Of a stretch of 64,000 nucleotides of DNA, positions 1 through 12,360 are shown piece after piece (the first letter of the stretch is position 1; each line of letters begins with the position of its first letter). Location: NCBI GenBank assembly GCA_036365145.1, contig JAEOAD010000052.1:13453501-13517500 (forward strand), read 5' to 3'. A program made the translations under genes and the position numbers. The DNA comes from Orientallactaga sibirica (lineage: Eukaryota > Chordata > Mammalia > Rodentia > Dipodidae). Below the pieces are notes generated by a model that did not search any database, had not been told where the DNA came from, and was given only the letters and a program-made list of their open reading frames with translations.

Positions 1-776
1 TGCCTCCGTGTGGTCTTCATGCCCACCCCAGCCTGACTCATACTGTGGTTGCTCAGCCAACCTGAAGTTCTATGGGCACTTCCTCCTCCTTCCCCGGCGT
101 TCGCTTGGTCTTTCTGCTTGTTTGATGGCCTCCTGTCCATCCTTTGAGCGCAATCCAAGTGTTGCCTCTTTACTGGCACCTTCCTTTGCCCCACGCCTCA
201 GTACTTCTCCGTGCGCCCATTATGCGGGCATTCCGTCTGTTTGTCAGAAGAAAACAGTCTAGAGTACAGAGGCTTCAGACAGCCAGTGCTTTACCATATC
301 ATACCGTTTTGTAGAGCAATGGTTCAAGCAAGAGTTGACTAGGCCGTTTTTCAATTCTTCTTGGTTTGTTTTGTTTTTGCCACACAACTTTGGCAAAGTG
401 GCACACTTATTCAGAGGGCAATCAACTGGTGCAGGGAGGTTTTGGATGGATTTTCTTCATGACCACTGCCTTGGGAGAGAGGACGAGTATTCTGGGCTCA
501 ACTGGAATGGTCACTAGAAAAGCCTAAACTTGACCTCTCTCTCCAGACAGCAAAGTTGCCTTGGACTTGCAGATTTCTTACACAGATGCTCAGGCTCCAA
601 GACCCGTGTGCCCGAACAAGGTGGAGGTTGCATAGTGTTCCATGATCTGGCATCAGCACTCCTGGAGTGGCACCCAGAAAATGCCATCCAAGCATAGCCT
701 GCACAACAAACTCAAGGACAGAACACAGAAATCCTAACCCTTCAGTGACCTTCACAAGAGAGTCTTATAATGTTCA

Positions 777-912
777 GGCTGGGCACAGTGACACCCATTT
801 TTAATTCCAATACTCAGGATGCTGAAGCAGGGGGATCTGGAGTCCAAGGGCAGGAAGGTCCAGGCCAGCCTGGGCTGCATAGCAAGATTTTGTCTCAAGT
901 AAATAATCAAAA
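777..912 (+). mobile_element. B1-like SINE, old and diverged
   Basis: Recognisable 7SL-derived body ('gctgggcacagtgacacc', 'ccaggccagcctgggctgca') with many substitutions, ending in an A-rich tail. Confidence 0.8.
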
Positions 913-1149
913 ATGTAAAAAGCCAACTTAGGTAAATTTAAAACAATACGAACACACCCCCCACTGTGCGTCCTATTATTGACTCAAGCATAGGGGATGG
1001 CATCAAGATTACAAGCCATTCTTTCCCTCTCTGTCTGTCTGCAGCTCTCAGATAAATAAAAACACACTAAACAAAAAAGATTACAAGCCGTGTTCTTCCT
1101 CATTTGCCATTCACGGAGCAGTTTAAGTGTGCCAGCCCTGAGGTGGAAA

Positions 1150-1275
1150 GGTAGCTTTCCTAACCCTCAAAATCACCTCGTTGAGATAGATGCTAAAGCT
1201 GGGGACACTTAAATGCCTTGATTAAGGCCAAGTGGTAGAGCTAGGATTCAAGTTGGATTCAACTATTCCCTCAGA
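1150..1275 (-). mobile_element. MIR fragment
   Basis: Resembles the reverse complement of the MIR core: a graded-off 'aaagctggggacacttaa' followed by 'gccaagtggtagagctagga'. Ancient mammalian SINE; extent approximate. Confidence 0.65.
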
Positions 1276-1360
1276 CTGGTCTCCTTTCTTCAGCCCCCAG
1301 CCCGTTCTCAGCACGTTAAAGACCAGCGGAGACCGGGAAGAGAGTGCAGCTTAGGGTCTT

Positions 1361-1636
1361 TTTTTTTTTTTCGGAGAGAGAGACAGAGAGAGAGGGAGAG
1401 GAAGACAGATAGAAATGGGCACGCCAGCAGTGTCTCAGCTGCTGTGAACGAAATCCAGATGTGTGCGCCCCCTTGTGGTCAAGTGCGGCATTGTGCCCTT
1501 GCATCACTTTACATCTGGCTAAACGTGGGACCTGGAGATTAGAACCACTGGAGATTGGAACCGCTGGAGATTGGAACCGGCGTTCTTAGGCTTAGGAGGC
1601 AGGCGCCTTAACTGCTAAGCCATCTCTCCAGCCCCC
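1361..1636 (-). mobile_element. tRNA/ID-type SINE, long subfamily
   Basis: Minus-strand copy with a T-rich start and an end at 'gccatctctccagccccc'. Flanking target-site duplication ttagggtcttt / ttaggtcttt. It differs from most copies in the window by three tandem 16-bp units (ctggagattRgaacca/g) at 1532-1579. Confidence 0.93.
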
Positions 1637-2439
1637 GTTAGGTCTTTACAATGGACTAATCCTGTGCTTCCAGGGTCACCATAACCAAGAGTTTATGTCT
1701 GGCTGCCTCGGGAGGTTTCCCTAAATGGAAACAGGTCTGTGCCTGAAGCTCTGACCTGTAGAAATGTATGGTCCCTAGAGAATCCTCACAGGCCAACCCA
1801 CCAAGTCTTCATCTGTTTTCTCACCTATTTTCTCTAAGGCAATTGTAGAGCCTCCAGTAGCACTTCACGCTGAAGTATTTAGTCCACTGCAGAAACTCCC
1901 TGGGTGTTTGGGAAAGATTCATATAAGTGGGAATGGAGCCTCGTGTGACTGGAGGCACGCTGGGCCTGAATCCACCCTCCACATGACATTCCCCAACTTT
2001 GATAGCAGAATCGGGGCCTTGAGGGTTCCAGCTGAGCTGGGAGTCCCCCCAGAACCTTTCTGAATTTCAATCCACACTTATCACCATGGCCCCCACAATG
2101 GCTTCCTTCCTCATACGAGAACTCTTCACTGTTCACAGCCGGCTGAGACCGTGATCCACGCTCGGGGAGAAAGACCCCTCAGTGCCCACCTGGTCCAAGC
2201 CCATCATTTCACAAATAAGCAGACGGAGGCAAGAGCCTCATCTACAGTCCATGACAGTGTCATGTTGGATGTAAGGCTACTTCAGTGCTAGTTCATTCCA
2301 GCTGTGCCCACTGCTCCCACACCAGCCTGGAAACAGAAGGGGGTCGTAAAAGACAGAAGAGGAGAGTTAGAGGCTGGCCCTGCAAACATCAACACTCTGC
2401 TTTCACCTGCTTTGGATATATACAGAGAGAGAAAGAGAG

Positions 2440-2487
2440 ATAGATGACAAATAATGATATATAGATAGATTGATAGATGAGATAGAT

Positions 2488-2540
<53 letters not shown>

Positions 2541-2560
2541 GTGATAGATAGATATAAATT
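2440..2560. repeat. (GATA)n microsatellite, interrupted
   Basis: A long run of gata units with a few gatga interruptions. It borders the B4-like element that follows and generates stop-free Tyr/Leu/Ser/Ile frames on the - strand, which are artefacts. Confidence 0.95.
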
Positions 2561-2872
2561 TTGTAGTGTGTATGAAAGGTGCCTGTATGAATACACACAT
2601 ACCACGACACACGTGTGGAGGTCAGAAGCCAGCCCTGGGGTGTTTCCACCATGACTGAGACAGGTCTCTCTTATTTTTTTCCACGGAGGTGTTCTGACTA
2701 GCAAGCGTCAGGATTCTCCTGACTCTGCCCCCCATTGCTTTGGGTGTGTTGGGATCACGGAGGCCTGTGCCACCTCTGCATCTGGCTTTCCATGCGGGGG
2801 GTCCTGACTCCAGTTGTCAGGCTTGCAGAGCAAGTGCCTTTAACCACTGAGCCATCTCCTCCCCAGCCCCAA
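2560..2872 (-). mobile_element. B4-like composite SINE
   Basis: Has the typical order of a minus-strand B4: TG/CA-rich part, 'tgtggaggtcagaagccagc', a middle part with 'tgttgggatcacgg', and the tRNA-like end 'ccactgagccatctcctccc'. Confidence 0.8.
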
Positions 2873-3649
2873 TAATTATGTTTCTATGCTTTCTGAGGAA
2901 GCCGTCGTATTCTTCTCCACTGCGCCACTGCACGGCCCACGACACCGCACAAGGGTCCGTCTTAGCTCCTTCTACGTCCTCACCAACACAAGCTATTTCC
3001 CAGGACTTTCATAACAGCCATCCAACCTCAGAGATCTTACATCTTTCAGTTATGCCTCTTCAGGGAACCAAAGGAAAGACGGTGCAGATCAGGGGCCGAT
3101 GCAGAGTAGGGACTCACTGAATGTTCTTATATTCGTAATAGCAATAATTACTGTAGTGGCACTTAGCCTTCGTCCCTGGTTGTCGTCTCTTTTTTATTAG
3201 TTTTCTCCCAGTTTTGTACTTCTGGGGTCAGGCTGTAACCTGAGAACCTTAGAAAGGAACTAAACACTAGAACGTACAAGGAGATTCATGAGAGACGCAA
3301 TTCTTTACAGATTTCTCTGCCTGGACAATGCCAATCAAATCAAATAACGCCGAAGCTCTTCGCATGTCCTCCCAGGACGTGCTGCTTGGGTACCGGTACC
3401 ACCCTGGCTGCAAGGCTGGCCCATCCCCAGCCCGCACGAGCTCAGGGCCACCCTCTTGTTTGATGCCTAAAAGGTAAACCTCTTTCAGGCTGACTTTCTT
3501 GACAACCCATTGAGAGATTAGAGTCCTATTCCAGATTCCCAGGCAGCCTCGCCCTCTAGCCTGCCACCCTCCATGAGTACCTGAGACCAGCAGCTTGCGG
3601 GCCTCAGGCTTCAGACTGCTTTACTATTTGTGTTGGTAATGGTGACAGT

Positions 3650-3755
3650 TGGGACAGGGTCTATGTAGCCCCAGCTAGCTTGGGCTTCTGATTCTCCTAT
3701 CTCTGCCTCCCCAATGCTGGGATTACATGTGTGTGCCACACTCCAGTCTGTTGTA
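3650..3755 (-). mobile_element. B1-like SINE fragment
   Basis: Minus-strand B1 signature: 'gacagggtctatgtagcc' followed by 'caatgctgggattacatgtg'. Diverged. Confidence 0.75.
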
Positions 3756-3965
3756 ACACCTCCTCTCTGGTACTCTTCTGCCTTGTTGTTTATTTCCAAG
3801 TCTTCTGTAATGGATTCCCCCACCCTGGTGGGTATAGAATGTTGGTTAAGAACATAGCTGCCAAATGAAGCAGCTATAAACTCTTAGCTCTGCCGAATGC
3901 CGTGACCTCAGGAACGACCTCTCAAATCCTTGAAGCCCCGTGTCCTTCCCAGCAAAAGGAGATAA

Positions 3966-4078
3966 TAGCCAGGCTCCACAAAGAACATCTGTAATCCCAG
4001 CACTCAGGAGAGAGAGATGGGAAGTTCGTGAATTCAAGGACAGCAGGGGCTGCACAGCTTGATCTTTCAAAAACTCTC
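3966..4078 (+). mobile_element. B1-like SINE fragment
   Basis: Contains 'ctgtaatcccagcactcagg' and a diverged right end near 'gggctgcacagcttgatc'. Confidence 0.75.
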
Positions 4079-6280
4079 AATCAGCATTTTATACATTTTT
4101 GGTAAGAGCTACATGAGATGCTGTGCGTAGAGCCTTTCGTATGGACCTACACCACCATACCCACTCAGTATGTAGTGAGGGTGAGGCTCGAACCGTCATG
4201 ACTGGTGCCTCACTGAACCTCCAGCGGTTACCCTAGCTCTTCAGCAAGTGGCCACCATGGCCACCTCCGATCAAGCCAGAAGAGTCAGGGTAACTGACTG
4301 CATCCTAACTGGGGGTTCCCAGGGACTACCACTCGTGGCAAGTCCCCCCCCCCAAGTCTAAACATTTCTTCCCTTCACTTCTCTCTCCCAAGCAGCCTCC
4401 TTTGCCACGTAAGGGGAAGCTGGTCCCCCGCAGCAGTCTCTCTTATAGCTGTAATTTGTTTGTGATTAGTATTAATTCTCCAAGGTACAACTGGAACTGC
4501 TCATTGTTTACTGAACAAATAATAGAAGAAAACGACTTATTTTATGGAGAGCTGTGGTGCAGAATGGTTAAATATCACCACGTTAGAGAGATTAATGGTA
4601 GCATGTTCACAGAGGTCATTTATAATATTAAAAATAAAATTATTGGTGTGTCTTTTCAGCGAAAGCAATGAAGATAAATGTCAAATAGGGAAACCTTAGG
4701 AAAAATGATTGTGCAACAAAATAAAGGGACTTCAGAGGCTTCAAAGGAATGAGACATTTTTAATTTCTTCAGAGAGCTCAACCGTGAAAGCAAAGCAGGG
4801 TGAGCCTTCCTCCGAGGGCCTCGAGGAATCTGTGTGGTCCTTAGGAAATCTGTAGAGAAAGTGGAATTTGAAACAAGCCCTGGGGGGTTGTTCTTGTCAG
4901 CTGGAAGTCCTGGTTCCATTCTAAAGCAGTCCTTTGAGTCACCCTCTCTCACCCTCCCCTGTATCCACCAGTCCTTTGAGGGACCCTTCTCACAGCTTTG
5001 TCACACCCACTCGCGTCCTCTTAGCTTCACCCTCTCCAGCCTCATCCAGGCCACTTTTCTCCCCGCCTGGCCAGTCGCAGGGCAGCGTTCCAGCTGGCTT
5101 TCCCACCTTCACTCCCTGTCCAGTCCATTCTCCCCGAATCACTAGCGCAATCAATCATTATAAGACTTGCTGGTTTTCCCCTTCAGTCGGTTATTTAAAT
5201 TCCTTATATAAAACCTATTCCCTCAACCCCAGCTTGCAGGGTCCTGGCCTAGCTGGGCCTCTGCCCCTCCCTGAAGACAGCCCTGGGGGAGACCCTCTGT
5301 GACCCTCCCGGTCCTCACTCTGTCTCCAGATCATGACACCCTTCCCATCCCAGCTCCTTTAGAGCTGGCCACACATGAGCCTTATCAACACCAGCTCCAA
5401 TTACCCTGGGCCCGTCTGATCGAACTGGCCCATGAGGCTACACTTCACGGTTCTCAACCGCAGAAGAATCAGAAACTCCTGACAGAATGAAAAGAAATCT
5501 TACCTCATGTCCTTTGACTTGAACTTGGTGATCTAGTTTGTCCTCCTTTGACATAAAATTACTACTTGATGTGTGCCAGGAATTCTCCATGAGGTCAAAT
5601 AAGTCCCCGCATGCCCCACCCGGAAGGAGATTCATGTCTTCCTTCAGAGAGAAGAGCCAGCAGAAGGAAGTGGCATCTGGGACAGGAGAAATTGTTCAAA
5701 TGGACATGATTCTAGGCTTCCAAACCAAGCCACACAGACCCGGGAGCTGGACTCAAAGGGAAAGCAGGAGAGGCAGCAGCACGGCTTGGGTTTGGACTGC
5801 ATGCTGCGGAAACCAGCAGAGACATCATAGGACAAGGGCCTTGAAGGAGCTGGGCTCAGAAAGCCAAATCTGACCACGAGGTCACTCTGGACGCAAATAG
5901 TACTCAGAACCCATCATCGCAAGCATGGTTTCTCCATAACTGTTATTTCTGCTGGAGATTACTTTGTGGTTTGTTTCTATTATGATTTTGCTGCAAGGGT
6001 CTGGCTAGTAGAGCCACATGATTTGAGGGGTGCCCAAAGCTTCTGCCTATTCCCAACAGTGGTCCTGTGTCACCCCTCCCTGGCCCTCCCCACCTGTCAC
6101 TCATCACTAATTCTCACCTCTGAAATTAGTTCAGAATAGGAACCCACATATTTGTTGTTTTGTATACACATGATCTCATGCTCTTTTCACAGGAATTAGA
6201 AAGCACTCCTGACTTCCATACGTTGTGTCAGCTGTCATTAACCTTGTTAACTAGTAGAGACTAGAACCTAGTATACATTG

Positions 6281-6496
6281 TTTTAAATTTTATTTATTTA
6301 TTTGCAAGTGGGGAGAGAGAGAAAGAGAGATACAGACAGAGGGAGAATGGGCACCCCAGGGCCTCTAGCCACTGCAAACAAACTCCAGATGCATGTGTCA
6401 CCATCTGCATCTGGCTTATGTGGGTCCTGGGGAATTGAACCTAGGTCCTTTGGCTTCACAGGCAAACGCCTTAACCATTAAGCCATCTCTCCAGCC
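6281..6496 (-). mobile_element. tRNA/ID-type SINE
   Basis: Full-length minus-strand copy ending 'ccatctctccagcc'. The flanks 'tagtatacattgttt' and 'tagtatacatttttc' form a clear target-site duplication. Confidence 0.93.
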
Positions 6497-7299
6497 TTAG
6501 TATACATTTTTCTACACCTTAAGAATATTTTGAACAGAAAGGTACCTTGGAGACACTAGAGTCGTTACAGAAAGGTGATCTGGTGTAAAAGGAACTTGGA
6601 CTGTCAAGCTCAACATAATGACAGTGTGGGTCAGTGGGAAGGGAGAAGAAACGAAGGATCCATTTGTTCTAACAGCAGGGGCTCCCAGACTGGAGAACAT
6701 GCAATTATCACTCAAAGAGCTAATGGAACATGTGAGTTCAAGCCCGCTTCTAGTTGGGGTACTCCTGCTGGCCTGCAGGGGGTGGAGGACGCAGCCAGAT
6801 CACCCAGCACCCACAGGGCTCTGCTGTTGGAGGACACAAGCCATGCAGTCATTCTCACTCGCGGTAGATGTGAATGCCTAGCTTGAGAGAGTGCCACAAG
6901 CGAGAGAGCCACAGCCGAGAGCAGGGAGGGTTGGCTTGTGATCCAGCAGGGTAGAAAGGAGGCTAGGCCTCCAACCAGCTCCCCTGCTGTCTGCAACAGC
7001 ACTTTCTTTGCAGACTGCTGGCAGCCATCTGCAGCTGAGTCCCTCCTTTGGAGTAGAAGTCCAAGATGCCAGGCCTTTAATGAGGCTGTCCACACTACAA
7101 CTGATGAGACCCAAAGCCCTCTACAGGACTGGTCTCTGCCAGGCTTAATTTACACAGTCCACAGGCCTTCCAACACCCCCATTAAAGTCAGCAAGAGTGC
7201 CGCTGCTATTGGCCTGCACATACCACTTGATGACACCCTCGTCACGTCACCGTGCATTTTGTGTCTCTGGACTTGTTTACCCTCAGAGCACCTGGCTCG

Positions 7300-9724
7300 C
7301 CTAGCCCTGGGAAGTGTCCAGAGGGAGGAATCCCAGCCCAGTCCCTGAATTCCAGATCCTAGCCCTGGGAAGTGTCCAGAGGGAGGAATCCCAGCCCAGT
7401 CCCTGAATTCCAGATCCTAGCCCTGGGAAGTGTCCAGAGGGAGGAAGCCCAGCCCAGTCCCTGAATTCCAGATCCTAGCCCTGGGAAGTGTCCAGAGGGA
7501 GGAAGCCCAGTACAGTCCCTGAATTCCAGATCCTAGCCCTGGGAAGTATCCAGCAGGTAGGAGCCCAGTACAGTCCCTGAATTCCAGATCCTAGCCCTGG
7601 GAAGTATCCAGCAGGTAGGAGCCCAGTACAGTCCCTGAATTCCAGATCCTAGCCCTGGGAAGTATCCAGCAGGTAGGAGCCCAGTACAGTCCCTGAATTC
7701 CAGATCCTAGCCCTGGGAAGTGTCCAGAGGGAGGAATCCCAGCCCAGTCCCTGAATTCCAGATCCTAGCTCTGGGAAGTGTCCGGGGGAGGAAGCCCAGC
7801 CCAGTCCCTGAATTCCAGATCCTAGCCCTGGGAAGTGTCCAGAGGGAGGAAGCCCAGTACAGTCCCTGAATTCCAGATCCTAGCCCTGGGAAGTATCCAG
7901 CAGGTAGGAGCCCAGTACAGTCCCTGAATTCCAGATCCTAGCACTGGGAAGTATCCAGCAGGTAGGAGCCCAGTACAGTCCCTGAATTCCAGATCCTAGC
8001 CCTGGGAAGTATCCAGCAGGTAGGAGCCCAGTACAGTCCCTGAATTCCAGATCCTAGCCCTGGGAAGTGTCCAGAGGGAGGAATCCCAGCCCAGTCCCTG
8101 AATTCCAGATCCTAGCTCTGGGAAGTGTCCAGAGGGAGGAAGCCCAGCCCAGTCCCTGAATTCCCAGATCCTAACTCTGGGAAGTGTCCAGAGGGAGGAA
8201 GCCCAGCCCAGTCCCTGAATTCCAGATCCTAGCCCTGGGAAGTGTCCAGAGGGAGGAAGCCCAGCCCAGTCCCTGAATTCCAGATCCTAGCCCTGGGAAG
8301 TGTCCAGAGGAGGAAGCCCAGCCCAGTCCCTGAATTCCAGATCCTAGCCCTGGGAAGTGTCCAGAGGGAGGAAGCCCAGCCCAGTCCCTGAATTCCAGAT
8401 CCTAGCCCTGGGAAGTGTCCAGAGGGAGGAAGCCCAGCCCAGTCCCTGAATTCCAGATCCTAGCCCTGGGAAGTGTCCAGAGGGGAAGCCCAGCCCAGTC
8501 CCTGAATTCCAGATCCTAGCCCTGGGAGGTGTCCAGAGGGAGGAAGCCCAGCCCAGTCCCTGAATTCCAGATCCTAGCCCTGGGAGGTGTCCAGAGGGAG
8601 GAAGCCCAGCCCAGTCCCTGAATTCCAGATCCTAGCCCTGGGAAGTGTCCAGAGGGAGGAAGCCCAGCCCAGTCCCTGAATTCCAGATCCTAGCCCTGGG
8701 AGGTGTCCAGAGGGAGGAAGCCCAGCCCAGTCCCTGAATTCCAGATCCTAGCTCTGGGAAGTGTCCAGAAGGAGGAAGCCCAGCCCAGTCCCTGAATTCC
8801 AGATCCTAGCTCTGGGAAGTGTCCAGAGGGAGGAAGCCCAGCCCAGTCCCTGAATTCCCAGATCCTAGCCCTGGGAAGTGTCCAGAGGGAGGAATCCCAG
8901 CCCAGTCCCTGAATTCCAGATCCTAGCCCTGGGAGGTGTCCAGAGGGAGGAAGCCCAGTACAGTCCCTGAATTCCAGATCCTAGCTCTGGGAAGTGTCCA
9001 GAAGGAGGAAGCCCAGCCCAGTCCCTGAATTCCAGATCCTAGCCCTGGGAAGTGTCCAGAGGGAGGAATCCCAGCCCAGTCCCTGAATTCCAGATCCTAG
9101 CCCTGGGAAGTGTCCAGAGGGAGGAAGCCCAGCCCAGTCCCTGAATTCCAGATCCTAGCCCTGGGAAGTATCCAGCAGGTAGGAGCCCAGTACAGTCCTT
9201 GAATTCCAGATCCTAGCCCTGGGAAGTGTCCAGAGGGAGGAAGCCCAGCCCAGTCCCTGAATTCCAGATCCTAGCCCTGGGAAGTGTCCAGAGGGAGGAA
9301 GCCCAGCCCAGTCCCTGAATTCCAGATCCTAGCCCTGGGAAGTGTCCAGAGGGAGGAAGCCCAGTACAGTCCCTGAATTCCAGATCCTAGCTCTGGGAAG
9401 TGTCCAGAAGGAGGAAGCCCAGCCCAGTCCCTGAATTCCAGATCCTAGCCCTGGGAAGTGTCCAGAGGGAGAAAGCCCAGTACAGTCCCTGCATTCCAGA
9501 TCCTAGCCCTGGGAAGTGTCCAGAGGGAGGAAGCCCAGCCCAGTCCCTGAATTCCAGATCCTAGCTCTGGGAAGTGTCCAGAGGGAGGAAGCCCAGCCCA
9601 GTCCCTGAATTCCAGATCCTAGCTCTGGGAAGTGTCCAGAGGGAGGAAGCCCAGCCCAGTCCCTGAATTCCCAGATCCTAGCTCTGGGAAGTGTCCAGAG
9701 GGAGGAAGCCCAGCCCAGTCCCTG
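7300..9724. repeat. 58-bp minisatellite, about 42 tandem copies
   Basis: Continuous array whose unit runs from 'cctagccctgggaagtgtcc' to 'ctgaattccagat'. The 2,425 bp divided by 58 give about 42 copies. Two main unit types occur: type A (agtgtccagagggagg) and type B (agtatccagcaggtagg, always followed by cccagtacag). B units come in runs of three at about 7532-7705 and 7879-8052, with a single one near 9162. Nearly every unit contains an EcoRI site (GAATTC). Because 58 is not a multiple of 3 and units contain stops, it is not coding. It lies in ALK intron 5. Confidence 0.97.
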
Positions 9725-11130
9725 GACACTTGCTGCAGCCTCTGCCTGGGCCCAGATACTCTCAACACAAAGTTCTTGCACGCGTCATCTCTCGTTTGTC
9801 TAACTGAAGAACAAGACCCCTCCCCACAGAATCAGCTCTCAATCCCACCCTTTCATGAATGTCATCAGTTAGGCAAGAGCAAGCAGGTAGGAGGTGGCCA
9901 GAAAGCTGAGACAAATGTGCCTTTTTAAAATGCCATATAAATCACCTTAATTAAAAATTAATTAAGTGCCCTAAAATTTGACATTCATTTAAAAAAGAAA
10001 TTTGAGTTAGAGGGTTGCCTAGACTTTTGTGGCATCAAATCTCAAAGACCTGATGCGGGGGCACACGGTGGGTTTCTGTTTCGAATGCACAATTAAGGAA
10101 AAGAAACCATCCCCAGCAAGTCACCCCCAAAAGTCATCCACGGTGTCGAACAGCGATTCACAGAGCCTGACCTGGGCCCCACGTGCTGCTGAAGCAAATC
10201 AGCGCTAATTTCTGCAACATCCACTGAGAAGATAAATAGCCAAGTGAGCAGCGTGCTGTTTCAGGAGATGTTCCAAGACGTAAGTGACAGATGACTGAGA
10301 CAGAAATGCCAAAGTGAGGCAAGCTCGCTGGGTGAGCGGCTTAGTAAAGTAACGCGGGCGAGCAGAAGGCATGATGGGAGAGTCGCGCACCATGGTGGGC
10401 ATAAATCAAGTTGGCACTAAGAATAGCAAATCCACCTCACATATAGCCTCCAGGAGTCACTGCCCGGAACCCTATCAGGAGATCAGAGATGGAAGGGATC
10501 TTGAGATAGAATCTGATGTTAGTGCTCACCAGACCGGAGGGCAGAGGAGGCATGGGGCGGGGGGGACCCATCCGAGACATAAGGGTGCTCAGCCCAGAAT
10601 TCATCAAACCCTCAAAGATATTCAATTGTGTGCACCAAGAAATAACCCAATGTCACGGGCCTCGCCTCCAAAGATTCTGATGACGTTGGCCCAGGCAAAG
10701 CCTGGACATTAACACGGTTTCTCGCCTCCCAAGTGACCCTGGTGGACATCCAGGCTCTGCTCACGGCAGTCTGATGTGAGTCATGGGGCAAGACCTCACC
10801 CCAGGGTCATCTGGCTAAGTTCTGGTCCCTCAGCTGTGGAGTGCTATCCGGGAGAGAGCAGGCAAAGTGCCCAGTAAGCCAGTGGGTGTAAGGCACAGTA
10901 AAAAGTGACGGGCAGTGCCGCGGCTCCATCTTACGATTAGTCAAGTGGGAACGGTAACTGCTCTGCTACGCGTTTATGAGAGTCAGACAAAGAAGGATGA
11001 AGAAGGCAAATTGCAAGTGGTTAAAATTCTATGCAAAGATAAGGAGTGACACCAATTTACTACCCCCAGTGATTACATTGTTAATATGGGGGAAAAGTTG
11101 TCTCAATGGAAATTTTCATAGTGGCAATCA

Positions 11131-11342
11131 TTATTTTTTAAATATATTTTTATTTATTTATTTGAAAGAGAGAAAGAGGCAGAGAGAGAGAATGGGCACG
11201 CCAGGGCCTCCAGCCACTGCAAACAAACTCCAGATGTGTGCACGCTTTTGTGCATCTGGCTTACGTGGGTCCTGGAGAATTGAACTGGGCACCTTTGGCT
11301 TTGCAGGCAAACACCTTAATCACTAAGCCATCTCTCCAGCCC
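11131..11342 (-). mobile_element. tRNA/ID-type SINE
   Basis: Minus-strand copy with (GA)n block, 'ctccagatgtgtgcacgct' and the end 'aagccatctctccagccc'. Confidence 0.92.
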
Positions 11343-12194
11343 TTAGAAAGCATTATTGGTGAAAGATCCCAGCACAACCCCTCCCCACCACTGGCTTGAT
11401 CTCAGACCCCACTTTCCTGTGGTTAAGGAACTTGGGGTATTTCAGTGACGCTTGGAAATCATCAGCGCCCATGAGTGGAGATGTCAGAAGTGACAAGCCC
11501 AGCCCCTTCCTTGTTGCTCTAGAGACAGGCTTCAACCACCCCAGGCCACAGGGTGCCCTACTCTGTAGGCCAAAACAATCATTGTACAACCACAGAGAAC
11601 GTTGTTTAGGAAGCTCAGGCCCTTGATTAAAATCATTCAGCGAGGGTACTTTTCTCTTTGGAATTTATGGGCCCCGTGAACAAATAGAACTTGCGGAGAC
11701 AGAGCGGTTGTTTTTTGTTGTGCCTCATTAGTTTTGTCAGTAGAGATCAGACACAGGGCCAAGCATCCATCTCATTGAGCCTCTGGTAAGCAGTCCAGGG
11801 GATACTCTGCCCTGGAGCCTGGAAATGTCCAGCTAAGGGAGGGACAGGGGAGGAGCCACAAGAAGCCTGAAGGAAAGAGCCAGTTTCTCTGAACTACTGC
11901 TGTGTCTGAGCCCAGCAAGAGAGGGGTCCTGGGGATAAAATGCACAGATCCAGGGTTGTCCAGAGCACAAAGGCAGCCCTGCCCTCCGCTCCTGCACTGC
12001 TCTTTGTCAAGGTGAAGGGCAGGTGTAGTGAGAGGGAATTAGCCAGGAGAGGGCCCAAAAGAGGGAGTGGAAAAGAAAAGTGCCCTAACATAGGAGACCC
12101 TGCCATTCTGTGTCCACTGTGAACACTCCTGGACTCATCCACAGACAGACAGGGGACAAAACAAATACTGAACAGTGTCAAAAACTGGACTTTT

Positions 12195-12350
12195 GGCCAG
12201 GCGTGGTGGTGCACGCCTTTAATCCCAGCACTCGGGAGGCAGAGACAGGAGGATCCCATGAGTTTGAGGCCACCCTGAGACTCCATAGTGAATTCCAGGT
12301 CAGCCTGGGCTACAGTGAAACCCAAACTCGAAAAACAAAACAAAACAAAA
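12195..12350 (+). mobile_element. B1-like SINE, young
   Basis: Near-consensus copy from 'ggccaggcgtggtggtgcac' to an A-rich (CAAAA)n tail. Followed at once by a tRNA-type SINE at 12361; both share variants of the target 'aaaatggatttt'. Confidence 0.95.
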
Positions 12351-12360
12351 ATGGATTTTT

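Noticed and set aside
1361..1636. tRNA gene
   Set aside because: The tRNA-like end is the promoter part of a SINE present in more than fifteen copies in this window.
7300..9724. CRISPR array
   Set aside because: Units are contiguous without unique spacers, and the setting is a rodent intron. It is a minisatellite.
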